A DNA stretch of 26,745 nucleotides from CBDUQN01 sp965369375 (GTDB taxonomy: Bacteria; Krumholzibacteriota; Krumholzibacteriia; Krumholzibacteriales; Krumholzibacteriaceae), in contig CBDUQN010000042.1 in the NCBI GenBank assembly GCA_965369375.1, positions 1-26,745 on the forward strand, given 5' to 3'. The notes beneath the pieces were generated by a model. The model was not told the origin of the DNA. It saw only the letters and a list, made by a program, of their open reading frames with translations, and did no database searches. Numbering within the stretch: position 1 is the first letter of the stretch; every line of letters begins with the position of its first letter. A program made the position numbers and the translations under genes. Of the stretch, positions 1-7,605 are shown in pieces.

Positions 1-14
1 GGGGCTGCAGTGAC

Positions 15-60
15 CGAGGGTGAATGCTTGCATCAAAAGGATTCACCCTCGTATTATACT
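15..60 (+). promoter_or_regulatory. Inverted repeat and -10-like box before the first gene
   Basis: A perfect 11-bp inverted repeat has arms CGAGGGTGAAT at 15-25 and ATTCACCCTCG at 41-51 with a 15-base loop. It is followed at 55-60 by TATACT, a good -10 match. The ATG of the next gene is at 66, only five bases after that box, and no Shine-Dalgarno sequence precedes it. The hairpin could be the terminator of an upstream gene outside the window (though only a weak T-rich tail follows), an operator, or a 5' structure. No convincing -35 box was found at 16-18 bp spacing. Confidence 0.45.
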
Positions 61-65
61 AGATT

Positions 66-704
66 ATGATTATCGCATTGTATCTTCTCGGGGCCTTTGT
101 CCTGTTCCAGGTCGCTGTCAGATTGGCGAGGCGGCGGTTCTCGCATCCCGCACCGGCGTGGATCGCGCCCCTTCTGGGCAGCCCGACGAGAAGGCTTGTT
201 CAACCGCCCGGGGCCGTGATGGACCGCAGCGGTGTCGAGAAGGGGATGAAGGTCCTCGAGGTCGGGTGCGGCAACGGCCTGTTCTCTCTCGCGGCTGCCA
301 GCGCTGTCGGCGGCGATGGCTCCGTTTTCGCGCTCGATATACAGCGCTCTATGCTGAGGCTGTTCAAGAGAAAGATCGATAAAGAGGGAGGGAGCGATAA
401 ATCGAATGTGCACCTCGTGGAGGGCGATGCGCTTGCGCTCCCGTTTGCCGGCGCCTCGTTCGATCGCATATTCCTCGTCACGGCCCTGCCAGAGGTGGCT
501 GACCCGAACGCGGCGCTCTGTGAAGTGAGGCGGGTGCTGAAACCGGCGGGAAAACTCGCCGTCTCGGAGTTTTTCATCGATCCCGATTATCCGCTCCGAT
601 CGACGACGGTGCGGTGGGGACGGGAAGCGGGATTTGAGCCGGAGGCGGCATTCGGCAATTTCTTCAGCTATACCGTGCGATTCAGGAAAGAGAACAGTGA
701 CTAA
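66..704 (+). CDS. Membrane-anchored class I SAM-dependent methyltransferase
   Basis: The 212-residue protein begins with a hydrophobic helix (about residues 2-20) followed by an Arg-rich stretch, so it is probably anchored in the inner membrane with its catalytic part in the cytoplasm. The Rossmann-type motif I is LEVGCGNG (about residues 65-72). The acidic motif II (ALDIQRS) and a post-motif region LPFAGASFDRIFLV typical of UbiE/Methyltransf_11-type enzymes follow. The family transfers methyl from S-adenosylmethionine to small molecules or lipids; the substrate cannot be read here. The start at 66 keeps the N-terminal helix but has no ribosome binding site. Nine bases separate its stop from the first possible glgC start, so the two may be co-transcribed. 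Confidence 0.85.
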   Translation: MIIALYLLGAFVLFQVAVRLARRRFSHPAPAWIAPLLGSPTRRLVQPPGAVMDRSGVEKGMKVLEVGCGNGLFSLAAASAVGGDGSVFALDIQRSMLRLFKRKIDKEGGSDKSNVHLVEGDALALPFAGASFDRIFLVTALPEVADPNAALCEVRRVLKPAGKLAVSEFFIDPDYPLRSTTVRWGREAGFEPEAAFGNFFSYTVRFRKENSD

Positions 705-722
705 CGGCGAAACGTGGTGATT

Positions 723-1991
723 ATGATGAAGGAAGTAACGGCAGTAATACTCGGCGGCGGCAGGGGAACGCGGCTCTTTCCCCTGACAAAGGCGCGTTCC
801 AAGCCGGCGGTGCCGCTCGCGGGGAACTACCGGCTGATCGATGTAACGGTGTCCAACTGCATCAACTCCGATGTGAGCCGCATCTATGTACTGACACAGT
901 TCAACTCGGCCTCGCTCAACCAGCACGTATCGCAGACATACCGGTTCGATGCATTCAGCGACGGCTTTGTCGAGATCCTCGCCGCCGAGCAGACGACCGC
1001 TTCGTACGACTGGTTCCAGGGAACGGCCGACGCGGTGCGCAAGGCGCTCCCCCATCTGAGTTCGTACCCCTACCGCGATGTTCTCATTCTCTCCGGCGAT
1101 CATCTCTACCGGATGGACTACCGCTATTTTATCGAGCACCACCGCGGCACGGGCGCCGATATCACCATCGCGGTAAAGCCGGTTCCCGCATCGCGCGCGC
1201 ACGAGTTCGGCATCCTGCGTGCTGATGAGACGGGCCGCATCACCGAGTTCAGGGAAAAGCCGAAGGGAAGGCTGCTCAAGGGCATGCGCACCGATACGTC
1301 GGCGCTCGGTCTCTCTGCCAAAGAGGCGCGCCGCCGCCCCTACCTCGGCTCGATGGGGATCTACCTCTTCCGCTCCGAGGTGCTCGAGCAGGCGCTCATT
1401 GGCGAACCGCATGTGATCGATTTCGCGAGGGAGCTCATCCCCGATGCGCTCGGCAGCCTCAAGGTGAATGCATACGTTCACGACGGATACTGGGAAGACA
1501 TCGGAACGATAGGGTCATTTTACCGGGCGAACATGGATCTCGTCGCGCCGATGCCGAAGTTCAATATCTTCGACGCCGATTTCCCGCTCTATACCCATCC
1601 CCGCTTTCTGCCCGGCTGCAAAGTGAACCGCTGCGAGGTGGAGCGATCGATTTTAAACAACGGCTGCATCATCGATCGCGCTACGATAAAGCGCTCGATC
1701 ATCGGCGTACGCTCCCGTATCGGCGCGGGAACGGTTATCGAGAAATCGCTCATACTCGGCGCGGACTACTACAATACGCCGCAAGGTTTCGGAGCCCGTC
1801 CCGGTATCGGCAAAAGGTGTATTATTAAAAAAGCGATCATCGACAAGAACGTCTCCATCGGCGACCGGGTGATCCTCGAGAACAAGAAGAAGCTCAGGAA
1901 TTACGACGATCCAGACGAGCGCTACTACATCCGCGACGGCATCATCGTCGTGCCGAAGGGCGCGGTGATAGGAAAGGGCACGACAATCTGA
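723..1991 (+). CDS. glgC: Glucose-1-phosphate adenylyltransferase (ADP-glucose pyrophosphorylase)
   Basis: It makes ADP-glucose from glucose-1-phosphate and ATP, the committed step of bacterial glycogen/alpha-glucan synthesis in the cytoplasm. The N-terminus has the nucleotidyltransferase signature GGGRGTRLFPLT followed by KPAVPLAGNYRLIDVTVSNC. YDWFQGTADAVRK and the sugar-phosphate site REKPKG follow. The C-terminal third (from about residue 295) has repeated hydrophobic hexads (IIDRATIKRSIIGV, RCIIKKAIID) typical of the left-handed beta-helix. Total length of about 422 residues matches GlgC. The start is ambiguous: GTG at 714 and ATGs at 723 and 726 are in frame, and the ATG just before KEVTAVIL is conventional. 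No other glycogen gene is adjacent. A GH97 alpha-glucosidase lies about 17 kb away but is exported, so it is unlikely to be its direct partner. Confidence 0.95.
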   Translation: MMKEVTAVILGGGRGTRLFPLTKARSKPAVPLAGNYRLIDVTVSNCINSDVSRIYVLTQFNSASLNQHVSQTYRFDAFSDGFVEILAAEQTTASYDWFQGTADAVRKALPHLSSYPYRDVLILSGDHLYRMDYRYFIEHHRGTGADITIAVKPVPASRAHEFGILRADETGRITEFREKPKGRLLKGMRTDTSALGLSAKEARRRPYLGSMGIYLFRSEVLEQALIGEPHVIDFARELIPDALGSLKVNAYVHDGYWEDIGTIGSFYRANMDLVAPMPKFNIFDADFPLYTHPRFLPGCKVNRCEVERSILNNGCIIDRATIKRSIIGVRSRIGAGTVIEKSLILGADYYNTPQGFGARPGIGKRCIIKKAIIDKNVSIGDRVILENKKKLRNYDDPDERYYIRDGIIVVPKGAVIGKGTTI

Positions 1992-2114
1992 CTCGGTGAA
2001 AAGTGACCGGTTTTTTACCGCCGGCGCCGGCGATAAATTTCCTGCCACTTCCGCTTGGCAGCCGAATCGTTTGCACAACAATTAGTTAGAGATGTTTTTC
2101 GAATGAGCGCTAGA

Positions 2115-2618
2115 CTATAGGTTTTCTTTTACGAAGAACCGCTCGACGCTTGTAGGATTTGCGGGGTCGGTCGATCTGGTCTTCTCGGTCCGTTTGAAAC
2201 CGTGTTTGACATAGAGTTGGTGGGCCGGTTCGAAGAGGACGTCCGACCAGAGGACGATCCGGCGATATCCGCCGCTGAGCGCCCAACCGTAGACGGTGTT
2301 TATCAGCCTGTTTCCCAATCCCTTCCCCCGGTATGATTTGCGCAGGTAGAGGCGCTTGAGCTCGCACGTCTCGCTATAGTGCGGGAGAACGGCGACGGTC
2401 CCGACGACCGTGGCGCCGTCGGTCACCACCCAGAATGCACCGCCTGAATCCTGGTATGTTTTCGGAATATCGACGAGATCATGGTCGAACTCCTCGAAGT
2501 CGATGTTGTAGTTGTATTCGGCGGAGACCGATTTGATGACCTCGATAACGGCGGGGCCGTCCTCGGGGCGGTAGCCTCGGATTTCGAATCGGGGATCGCT
2601 GCTGGAATTTTCGCTCAT
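2115..2618 (-). CDS. GNAT family N-acetyltransferase
   Basis: This 167-residue protein covers a single GNAT fold. The acetyl-CoA pyrophosphate loop is RGKGLGNRL (about residue 97), preceded by the beta4 strand CELKRLYLR and followed by the C-terminal LYVKHGFKRTEK segment characteristic of the family. It should acetylate an amine of a small molecule or protein in the cytoplasm; the acceptor is unknown. It lies 46 bases downstream of nadE on the same strand, so it may be read from the nadE transcript. It converges with glgC; between their stops (1992-2114) there are short GC-rich dyads but no hairpin with a U-tract. Confidence 0.88.
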   Translation of the reverse strand: MSENSSSDPRFEIRGYRPEDGPAVIEVIKSVSAEYNYNIDFEEFDHDLVDIPKTYQDSGGAFWVVTDGATVVGTVAVLPHYSETCELKRLYLRKSYRGKGLGNRLINTVYGWALSGGYRRIVLWSDVLFEPAHQLYVKHGFKRTEKTRSTDPANPTSVERFFVKENL

Positions 2619-2664
2619 TTGATACTATGGTGCGTGCTATCTATAAAAATCAGACGACGAATGA

Positions 2665-4416
2665 TCACTTCATGTCGGTCCCGATGTATCTATTCGTAAT
2701 CGGGAGCCGCCGGTCGCGGCCGAAAGCCTTCGGCGTGATCTTTATCCCCGGCGGCGCCTGCCGCCGCTTGTACTCGTTGAGATCGATCATCCTGATCACG
2801 CGCCTGAGCGTCTTCCGGTCGATCCCCCGCGCGGCGATCTCCTTGAACGACATATCGCGCTCGACATAGAGCTCGATGATCTTGTCGAGAATCCGGTACG
2901 GGGGAAGCGTGTCCTCATCGAGCTGTCCGGGCCTCAGTTCCGCCGTCGGCTTGCGCCGGATGATCGAGGTTGGAATGATCGCCTTTTTCGCAGCCCGGTT
3001 ACGGTACCGGGCGAGAGAGTAGACGAGCGTTTTCGGAACGTCCTTGAGAACCGAGAAACCGCCCGCCGTGTCGCCGTAGAGTGTGCAGTACCCGACGGCG
3101 ACCTCGCTCTTGTTGCCCGTGGTGAGCACGAGACAGCCGAACTTGTTCGACATTGCCATCAGGATGTTGCCCCTGATGCGCGCCTGTATATTTTCCTCCG
3201 TTACATCCATTTCATGCCGGGCGAAGGTGGCGCTCAGCGATTCGATATATTCGCTGTAAATGCCCCCGATGGGGATCTCGGTGAGGCGGATCCCGAGATT
3301 CTCCACGAGCTTCCACGAGTCGCGAAGGGTTGCTTTCGAGGTGTACTGAGAGGGCATCGTGACGCCGCGAACGTTCTCGGGACCGAGGGCATCGACGGCT
3401 ATCGCCGTAGCGAGCGCAGAGTCTATCCCGCCGCTTATCCCGAGAACAACGCCCGTAAACCCGTTTTTTTCGACATAGTCTCGTGTTCCGAGCACGAGGG
3501 CCTTGTAGATCTCCTCGTCGGGTTTTGGATGCGTCACCCTTCTGCGCCCCAGCGCGGCCTTTCGCTTCGGGGCGGGCAGGGGCGGCAGTTCATAGACGTC
3601 TATCTGATGCCTCGGCGGGGTTTCCGTGCATACGGGGGCGGCCCGCGCGCTGCCCAGCGGCACCGGAATGTCGACAATGATGAGGTCCTCCTCGAACGGC
3701 CGGCCCCGGGCGATCGTGCGGCCCCTCGGCGACACGACGACGCTGCTCCCATCGAATACGATCTCGTCTTGACCGCCGAGCAGATTCAGGTAGCAGATGT
3801 AGACGCCGTTCTCGCGGGCACGGTGCTGCATCAGCTTCTCCCGCTCGGGCCCCTTGCGCCGGTGGTACGGCGATGCGGAGATATTCACGATGATCTTTGC
3901 GCCGCCATAGCACACCTGATCCGGCGTCGGTCCGTCATCCATCCACATGTCCTCGCAGATACTGATGCCGACAGGCACCCAGCCGAAATTCAGGACGATG
4001 GCCCTGTCTCCCGGCTCGAAGTAGCGCATTTCGTCGAAAACCCCGTAGTTCGGCAGGTTGAGCTTCCGGTAACGGGCCGCGATCTTCCCCCGCGAGAGGA
4101 CGAAGCAGGTGTTGTACGGCTTGCCGCCGGGCCGATCGGCCGGCTCCGGGGCGCCGAGGAGCACCACGATGCCGCGCGCGGCCGAAGCTGCTTTCTCGAG
4201 AGCGGCGCTGCAATCCGAGAGGAACCGTGCCTTGAGCAGCAGATCCTCGGGAGCGTAGCCGCTCAACATAAGCTCAGGGAAAGCAAGCAGTTGCACGCCT
4301 GCTTGCCTTGCTTCGCGCACCATGCGGCGCACGATGCGGACATTCCCCTCGAGGTCTCCGACGGTGGGATTCACCTGGGCGAGGCCGATCCGTATCTTTG
4401 TTCCAGCGATTTTCAT
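2665..4416 (-). CDS. nadE: Glutamine-dependent NAD(+) synthetase
   Basis: It converts nicotinic acid adenine dinucleotide to NAD+ using ATP and ammonia released from glutamine, the last step of NAD biosynthesis. The N-terminal nitrilase-like glutaminase domain has the complete triad, counted from the chosen start: E48 (FPELMLSGY), K118 (YRKLNLPNYGVFDE) and C154 (GISICEDMW). The C-terminal synthetase domain has the ATP-pyrophosphatase P-loop SGGIDS from S328, then TTGNKSE and YGDTAGGFSVLKDVPKT. At 583 residues it is of normal two-domain length. An upstream in-frame ATG at 4515 would add 33 residues with no family resemblance, so the start at MKIAGTKIRIGLAQ is preferred. A GNAT gene follows on the same strand. 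Confidence 0.95.
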   Translation of the reverse strand: MKIAGTKIRIGLAQVNPTVGDLEGNVRIVRRMVREARQAGVQLLAFPELMLSGYAPEDLLLKARFLSDCSAALEKAASAARGIVVLLGAPEPADRPGGKPYNTCFVLSRGKIAARYRKLNLPNYGVFDEMRYFEPGDRAIVLNFGWVPVGISICEDMWMDDGPTPDQVCYGGAKIIVNISASPYHRRKGPEREKLMQHRARENGVYICYLNLLGGQDEIVFDGSSVVVSPRGRTIARGRPFEEDLIIVDIPVPLGSARAAPVCTETPPRHQIDVYELPPLPAPKRKAALGRRRVTHPKPDEEIYKALVLGTRDYVEKNGFTGVVLGISGGIDSALATAIAVDALGPENVRGVTMPSQYTSKATLRDSWKLVENLGIRLTEIPIGGIYSEYIESLSATFARHEMDVTEENIQARIRGNILMAMSNKFGCLVLTTGNKSEVAVGYCTLYGDTAGGFSVLKDVPKTLVYSLARYRNRAAKKAIIPTSIIRRKPTAELRPGQLDEDTLPPYRILDKIIELYVERDMSFKEIAARGIDRKTLRRVIRMIDLNEYKRRQAPPGIKITPKAFGRDRRLPITNRYIGTDMK

Positions 4417-4586
4417 AGCAGGTGTCCGCCCTTCTGATTTCGGGCCCATTGTATCACCGTCGGGCGCTGCATAAAAGTTGAAACATGCTCGCATTGCCCC
4501 GCAACAAAATACCATGAAAAAACGTAATGCTTAATATAGATACAAACTAGGGTGTGCTTTTTGCCAGTCGAAACGGGAGGGCGAAA

Positions 4587-5840
4587 ATGAAAAAGTTGCT
4601 TGCCGCCTCGCTGATACTCATTCTGGTAGGCGCGTTCGCTTCGAGCGACATGTTTGCCGGCGCCGAGCGTCTCATCGAGAAGGAATTCAAGATGAAGATG
4701 GGCGCAACGCTCGATCTCGAGATCGAGACGGGCGGATCGATCGAGATCGAAGGGTGGAGCAAGAAGCAGGTAGCCGTCACGGTGCGCATCAGGGGGCGGG
4801 ACAGGGATGACGTGCAGGTGCATTTCAAGGAGACTTCCTCGGGCCTCAAGATCCATTCTGAATTCGAGGGAAGGCGCAGCAACAGAAAGAGCGATGTCGA
4901 TTTTATCATAAAGGTTCCCGAGAAGACCGACATCATGGTCGAGACGATGGGCGGCGATCTCGTAATCGTGAACGTCGAAGGCGAGTTCGAAGGCGAGACG
5001 ATGGGCGGCGATATCGATCTCGAAAAAATAACGGGCGAGGTTAACCTGGAAACGATGGGCGGAGACGTGTCGGTCACCGATTCCGAGGTGGACGGCAAGG
5101 TGAAGACGATGGGCGGTGATATAACGATCGCGAATGTTGTCGGAGATATCAAAGGATCGACGATGGGCGGCGATGTCACGTACAGAAACGTCACGAGGCG
5201 TGCAGGCAAGGGTGGTGACAAGGAAGTTCATATCTCCACGATGGGAGGCGACATCGATATCGATTATGCCGGCAAGAAGGTCAGCGCAAAGACATACGGA
5301 GGCGATATCGAGGTCGCGAAGAGTGAAGAGGTTCGTTTGACGACGATGGGCGGTGACATCAATGTCGGCGAAGCTCCCGCCGGTGCAGAGGTGAAGACGA
5401 TGGGCGGCGATGTCAGCATCAGGTCTGCAGGCGAGTATGTCAAGGCAAGCACGATGGGTGGCGACATCGATATCGATGCCATAGATGGCTGGGTGCGGGC
5501 GATTACAATGGGTGGAGATATAACGGTCACCATGGTTGGCGATCCTGATAAGGGCAAGAGAGATGTCGAACTCGAATCAAAGGGAGGCGATATCGAAATA
5601 GAGGTGCCCGCGGGTCTCTCGATGGAGTTCGACATCGAGCTTGCCTTTACCAAAGACAGCGATCGGGAGTACGAGATCGTTTCCGATTTCGACATGGACA
5701 TAGAGAAGACAACCGAGTGGGAGCGGAAGTGGGGAGGAAAAGTGAAGTACATTTACGGAACCGGCACGGTGAAGGGCGGCAAGCACACGATCAAGATAAA
5801 GACCGTAAATGGCAACATCTATATCAAGAAAGGGAAATAA
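4587..5840 (+). CDS. Secreted DUF4097-like beta-repeat protein with TMGGD repeats
   Basis: The 417-residue protein starts with a clear Sec signal peptide (MKKLLAASLILILVGAF, cleavage near FAGA). The start at 4587 is set by GGGAGG at 4575-4580. From about residue 48 it is made of short beta-strand units marked by a GGD or GGS turn. TMGGD occurs ten times, with variants TYGGD and SKGGD and an initial TGGSIEIEGW, spaced about 15-30 residues apart. Alternating acidic and hydrophobic strands such as DIDIDYAG suggest a right-handed beta-solenoid, as predicted for DUF4097/DUF4098 adhesin-like proteins. The C-terminal 80 residues are charged and non-repetitive. Function is unknown; it is probably periplasmic or surface-located. 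It diverges from nadE and ends just before a strong terminator. Confidence 0.8.
   Translation: MKKLLAASLILILVGAFASSDMFAGAERLIEKEFKMKMGATLDLEIETGGSIEIEGWSKKQVAVTVRIRGRDRDDVQVHFKETSSGLKIHSEFEGRRSNRKSDVDFIIKVPEKTDIMVETMGGDLVIVNVEGEFEGETMGGDIDLEKITGEVNLETMGGDVSVTDSEVDGKVKTMGGDITIANVVGDIKGSTMGGDVTYRNVTRRAGKGGDKEVHISTMGGDIDIDYAGKKVSAKTYGGDIEVAKSEEVRLTTMGGDINVGEAPAGAEVKTMGGDVSIRSAGEYVKASTMGGDIDIDAIDGWVRAITMGGDITVTMVGDPDKGKRDVELESKGGDIEIEVPAGLSMEFDIELAFTKDSDREYEIVSDFDMDIEKTTEWERKWGGKVKYIYGTGTVKGGKHTIKIKTVNGNIYIKKGK
4944..5591 (+). repeat. In-frame coding repeats (T-M-G-G-D units)
   Basis: The DNA core ACGATGGGCGGCGAT and close variants recur from 4944 to about 5520, plus two diverged units (TYGGD at about 5293-5307 and SKGGD ending at 5591). 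All copies stay in the reading frame and the intervening sequence is variable in length and composition. This marks protein structural repeats rather than a CRISPR array or satellite. The near-identity at both DNA and protein level in the core suggests ongoing unit duplication or conversion, with selection on the turn motif. Confidence 0.85.
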
Positions 5841-5875
5841 CCGGTTCTCCTGTTGGCGATAGGTTGTCTGCACGG

Positions 5876-5919
5876 AAGAAGGGAAGCCCGAGACGGCGAG
5901 ACGGGCTTCCCTTCTTTTT
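5876..5919 (+). terminator. Rho-independent terminator
   Basis: A perfect 15-bp stem, AAGAAGGGAAGCCCG at 5876-5890 and its complement at 5902-5916, encloses an 11-base loop. A short T run ends at 5919. It stands 35 bases after the stop of the TMGGD-repeat gene. The opposite strand lacks a comparable T-tract, so it mainly serves the plus strand. Confidence 0.9.
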
Positions 5920-5923
5920 ATGC

Positions 5924-5983
5924 GCTATAGGAGGGTTCGCTATAGGAGGGTTCGCTATAGGAGGGTGTGCCATAGGAGGGTGA
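5924..5983 (+). repeat. Four 15-bp tandem repeats (GCTATAGGAGGGTTC)
   Basis: Four head-to-tail copies begin at 5924, 5939, 5954 and 5969. The first two are identical; the third and fourth differ at one to four positions. Each unit contains AGGAGGG. The array sits between the terminator and the stop of the convergent amidase gene. Translated, it would give the pentapeptide AIGGF on plus or NPPIA on minus, but no credible gene includes it. It is a candidate variable-number tandem repeat or the remnant of a repeat-coding region. Confidence 0.85.
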
Positions 5984-6017
5984 ATCGCCGGCAAAGGTAA
6001 CGGAGCACATCCGGATT

Positions 6018-6836
6018 TTATTTTAATAAATCTCCGTACGTTTCGGGTCTTCGATCGGCGAGAAAATGCTTTTTCGCCGAGCACGTCTTGATTTCCTCAA
6101 GATCTATTTCGCGAATGAGAATATGATCCTCTCCCTTCGGCGCATGTGCAACAACGCGCCCGTCGGGAGCGGTGATAAACGATTCGCCTGCAAATGTCAG
6201 ACAATCCTCTTCACCGACGCGGTTTACGAGCGCTCCGAAGTAGCCGTTATGAAACGAGGCGATCTGAAGCTCCGCTTCGAATACGCCCGGGGGCCATTCG
6301 TCGACCGCGCCGGCTTGTGGGACGATGACGAGTTCGGCGCCCCCCAGCGCGAGAGCGCGCATATATTCGGGGAAGTGGCGGTCGTAGCAGATGGCCACGC
6401 CGATCCTGCCGGCGGCCGTATCGAAGACGCCTGCTCCGAGGTCGCTCGGCGTGTAGTAGCCCCGTTCGTGGAAACACGGCGCTTCGATGACATGAACCAT
6501 TCTCGTTTTCCCGACGATCGTCCCGTCGGCATCGATCACGGGGGATGCGTCGTACGTATTCTCGCCGTCACGCTCGAAGAGGTTGAGAACGACGACGAGC
6601 CCGAGTTCCTTTGCCAGCTTCGAGAACACTTCTGTCGTGGGGCCCGGCACCGGCTCCGCGAGCTCCTTCACGTCATCTGCGGCCGGCCGCTGCGGCAGAA
6701 AGTAATCGAAGGCGAGCTCTGCGTAGGCGACGAGCTGCGCTCCCTTCGATGCGGCCACCTTAAGGGCCTGAACGCCCCGTTCGATATTGTCTTCTCTGTC
6801 CTTTTTCGCATGCTGCTGCACGAGCGCAATTTTCAT
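6018..6836 (-). CDS. Carbon-nitrogen hydrolase (nitrilase superfamily amidase)
   Basis: The 272-residue protein is a stand-alone nitrilase-superfamily domain with the full catalytic triad: E40 (AYAELAFDYF), K110 (VGKTRMVHV) and C150 (GVAICYDRHFPEYMR). The motif order and the sequence around Cys resemble N-carbamoylputrescine amidase, beta-ureidopropionase and aliphatic amidase-like members, which hydrolyse C-N bonds of small amides in the cytoplasm. The exact substrate cannot be assigned. It is clearly different from the glutaminase domain of nadE in this window. The start has GGAGC about nine bases upstream, and a plausible promoter lies about 100 bases further up. It converges with the TMGGD-repeat gene. 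Confidence 0.9.
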   Translation of the reverse strand: MKIALVQQHAKKDREDNIERGVQALKVAASKGAQLVAYAELAFDYFLPQRPAADDVKELAEPVPGPTTEVFSKLAKELGLVVVLNLFERDGENTYDASPVIDADGTIVGKTRMVHVIEAPCFHERGYYTPSDLGAGVFDTAAGRIGVAICYDRHFPEYMRALALGGAELVIVPQAGAVDEWPPGVFEAELQIASFHNGYFGALVNRVGEEDCLTFAGESFITAPDGRVVAHAPKGEDHILIREIDLEEIKTCSAKKHFLADRRPETYGDLLK

Positions 6837-7133
6837 TGTTCCAGCTCCATTTCCATACAGAGACCGCCAAGGCGATCAAATGAATCAAGCTTTCGCATGT
6901 TGTTATTCGATACCGTTTACTACGATACACGTTAAACGATACTATATTTTGATGCTGAACAATATGTTAATTGTTTTTTATCGAGTGGTACCCTGCATGC
7001 GGCGATCGATAGTAGCGGCGACTGCGGCGGCGAATAAAGTGGCGAGCTGGGGGTATATGAAGTTATTATATAGGTAGGCCGACTCTAATAACCCGCAGGG
7101 CGGAGTTCCACGGTTTTGCCCGCGCTACGCGCT
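6837..7133. other. Divergent intergenic region
   Basis: About 300 bases between the amidase (minus) and a lipoprotein gene (plus), locally A+T-rich around 6900-6990. I see three CGATAC hexamers at 6908-6913, 6923-6928 and 6937-6942, a CGTTTA/TAAACG dyad, and a minus-strand promoter listed separately. I could not support a coding region or RNA gene. Confidence 0.5.
6914..6970 (-). promoter_or_regulatory. Putative promoter of the amidase gene with a dyad at the start site
   Basis: On the minus strand, TTAACA (6970-6965) and TATAGT (6946-6941) are separated by 18 bp; each matches the sigma-70 consensus at five of six positions. Transcription would start near 6934, within a CGTTTA...TAAACG dyad (6914-6919 and 6933-6938) and among the CGATAC repeats. 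That makes the dyad a candidate repressor site. This rests on sequence matching only. Confidence 0.45.
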
Positions 7134-7583
7134 ATGAACTGTCGATATTTATCACTCAGGAGCATTGTCAAGACCGCCGGCTTGTTGTGCCGTCTCGTCA
7201 AGACCGCCGGCTTGCTCTGCTGCCTCTTGTGCCTCGTATCAATCGGGTCGTGCAAGGATCCGGTTTCTCCCCCTATACCATGCACCACGGAGTATGTTTA
7301 CGGGCTTCATATCGAGATCAGGGATGCGCTCACCGGCATTCCTGTTGGAGAGGGCGCGACAATCACTGTCAGCGATGGAGACTACGAAGAAACCCGGACG
7401 GCTTTTCAGGTGCCTGGCCCTGAGGTTATTGCCTTTGCCGCGGGAGAGAGACCGGGAACATACGATATATCCGTGACGTTTACCGGCTACAAGCCATGGC
7501 GGACTACGGGTGTCAGAGTGCGGGCCAATGAGTGTCATGTGATACCGGAGGAAGTGCTCGTAGAGATGGAGAACGACAGGTAG
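7134..7583 (+). CDS. Small predicted lipoprotein, PEGA/carboxypeptidase-regulatory-like fold
   Basis: A long hydrophobic signal region ends in the lipobox IGSC, with the lipidated Cys at residue 40 when counted from the ATG at 7134. The mature part of about 110 residues (LHIEIRDALTGIPVGEGATITVSDG ... TYDISVTFTGYKPWRTTGVRV) has the pattern of a transthyretin-like or carboxypeptidase-regulatory beta-sandwich. In such domains a 'variable attribute' strand is followed by GTYDVSVTxxGYKxW. The signal peptide contains a 10-residue duplication. Start choice is uncertain: ATG 7134 has no clear ribosome site and TTG 7116 is also in frame. It is followed after 22 bases by another lipoprotein gene, probably in the same transcript. 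Binding partner unknown. Confidence 0.7.
   Translation: MNCRYLSLRSIVKTAGLLCRLVKTAGLLCCLLCLVSIGSCKDPVSPPIPCTTEYVYGLHIEIRDALTGIPVGEGATITVSDGDYEETRTAFQVPGPEVIAFAAGERPGTYDISVTFTGYKPWRTTGVRVRANECHVIPEEVLVEMENDR
7167..7226 (+). repeat. 30-bp tandem duplication inside a signal peptide
   Basis: GTCAAGACCGCCGGCTTG occurs at 7167-7184 and again at 7197-7214, each the start of a 30-bp unit (second unit 7197-7226). The duplication is in frame and repeats about ten residues (VKTAGLLC plus two) in the hydrophobic region of the lipoprotein leader. The first 18 bases are identical, so the duplication is recent or homogenised. Confidence 0.85.
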
Positions 7584-7605
7584 CACGCCATCGGGAGGAG
7601 CATAT

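Noticed and set aside
54..1481. 475-codon minus-strand frame opposite the methyltransferase and glgC
   Set aside because: The plus strand encodes two proteins with clear motifs. The antisense product is Arg/His-rich, spans both genes and shows no domain, as expected of a shadow frame in G+C-rich DNA.
1992..2114. GC-rich dyads (CGCCGGCG..., CTGCCA/TGGCAG) after glgC as a bidirectional terminator
   Set aside because: Stems are short and no T-run follows on either strand.
3214..4437. 407-codon plus-strand frame opposite nadE
   Set aside because: nadE has all catalytic motifs on the other strand; the antisense product has no signal or domain.
4944..5591. CRISPR-like spaced repeats
   Set aside because: Units are in frame, variable in spacing and inexact, and no cas genes are present; they are protein repeats.
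4413..5752. Minus-strand frames with repeated S-P-P-I-V peptides
   Set aside because: They are the reverse reading of the TMGGD codons; the repeat pattern follows from the real plus-strand gene, which has a signal peptide and ribosome site.
5717..5983. 88-codon frame ending in AIGGF repeats
   Set aside because: It overlaps the TMGGD gene out of frame, runs through a strong terminator and only appears repeat-coding because of the 15-bp DNA repeats.
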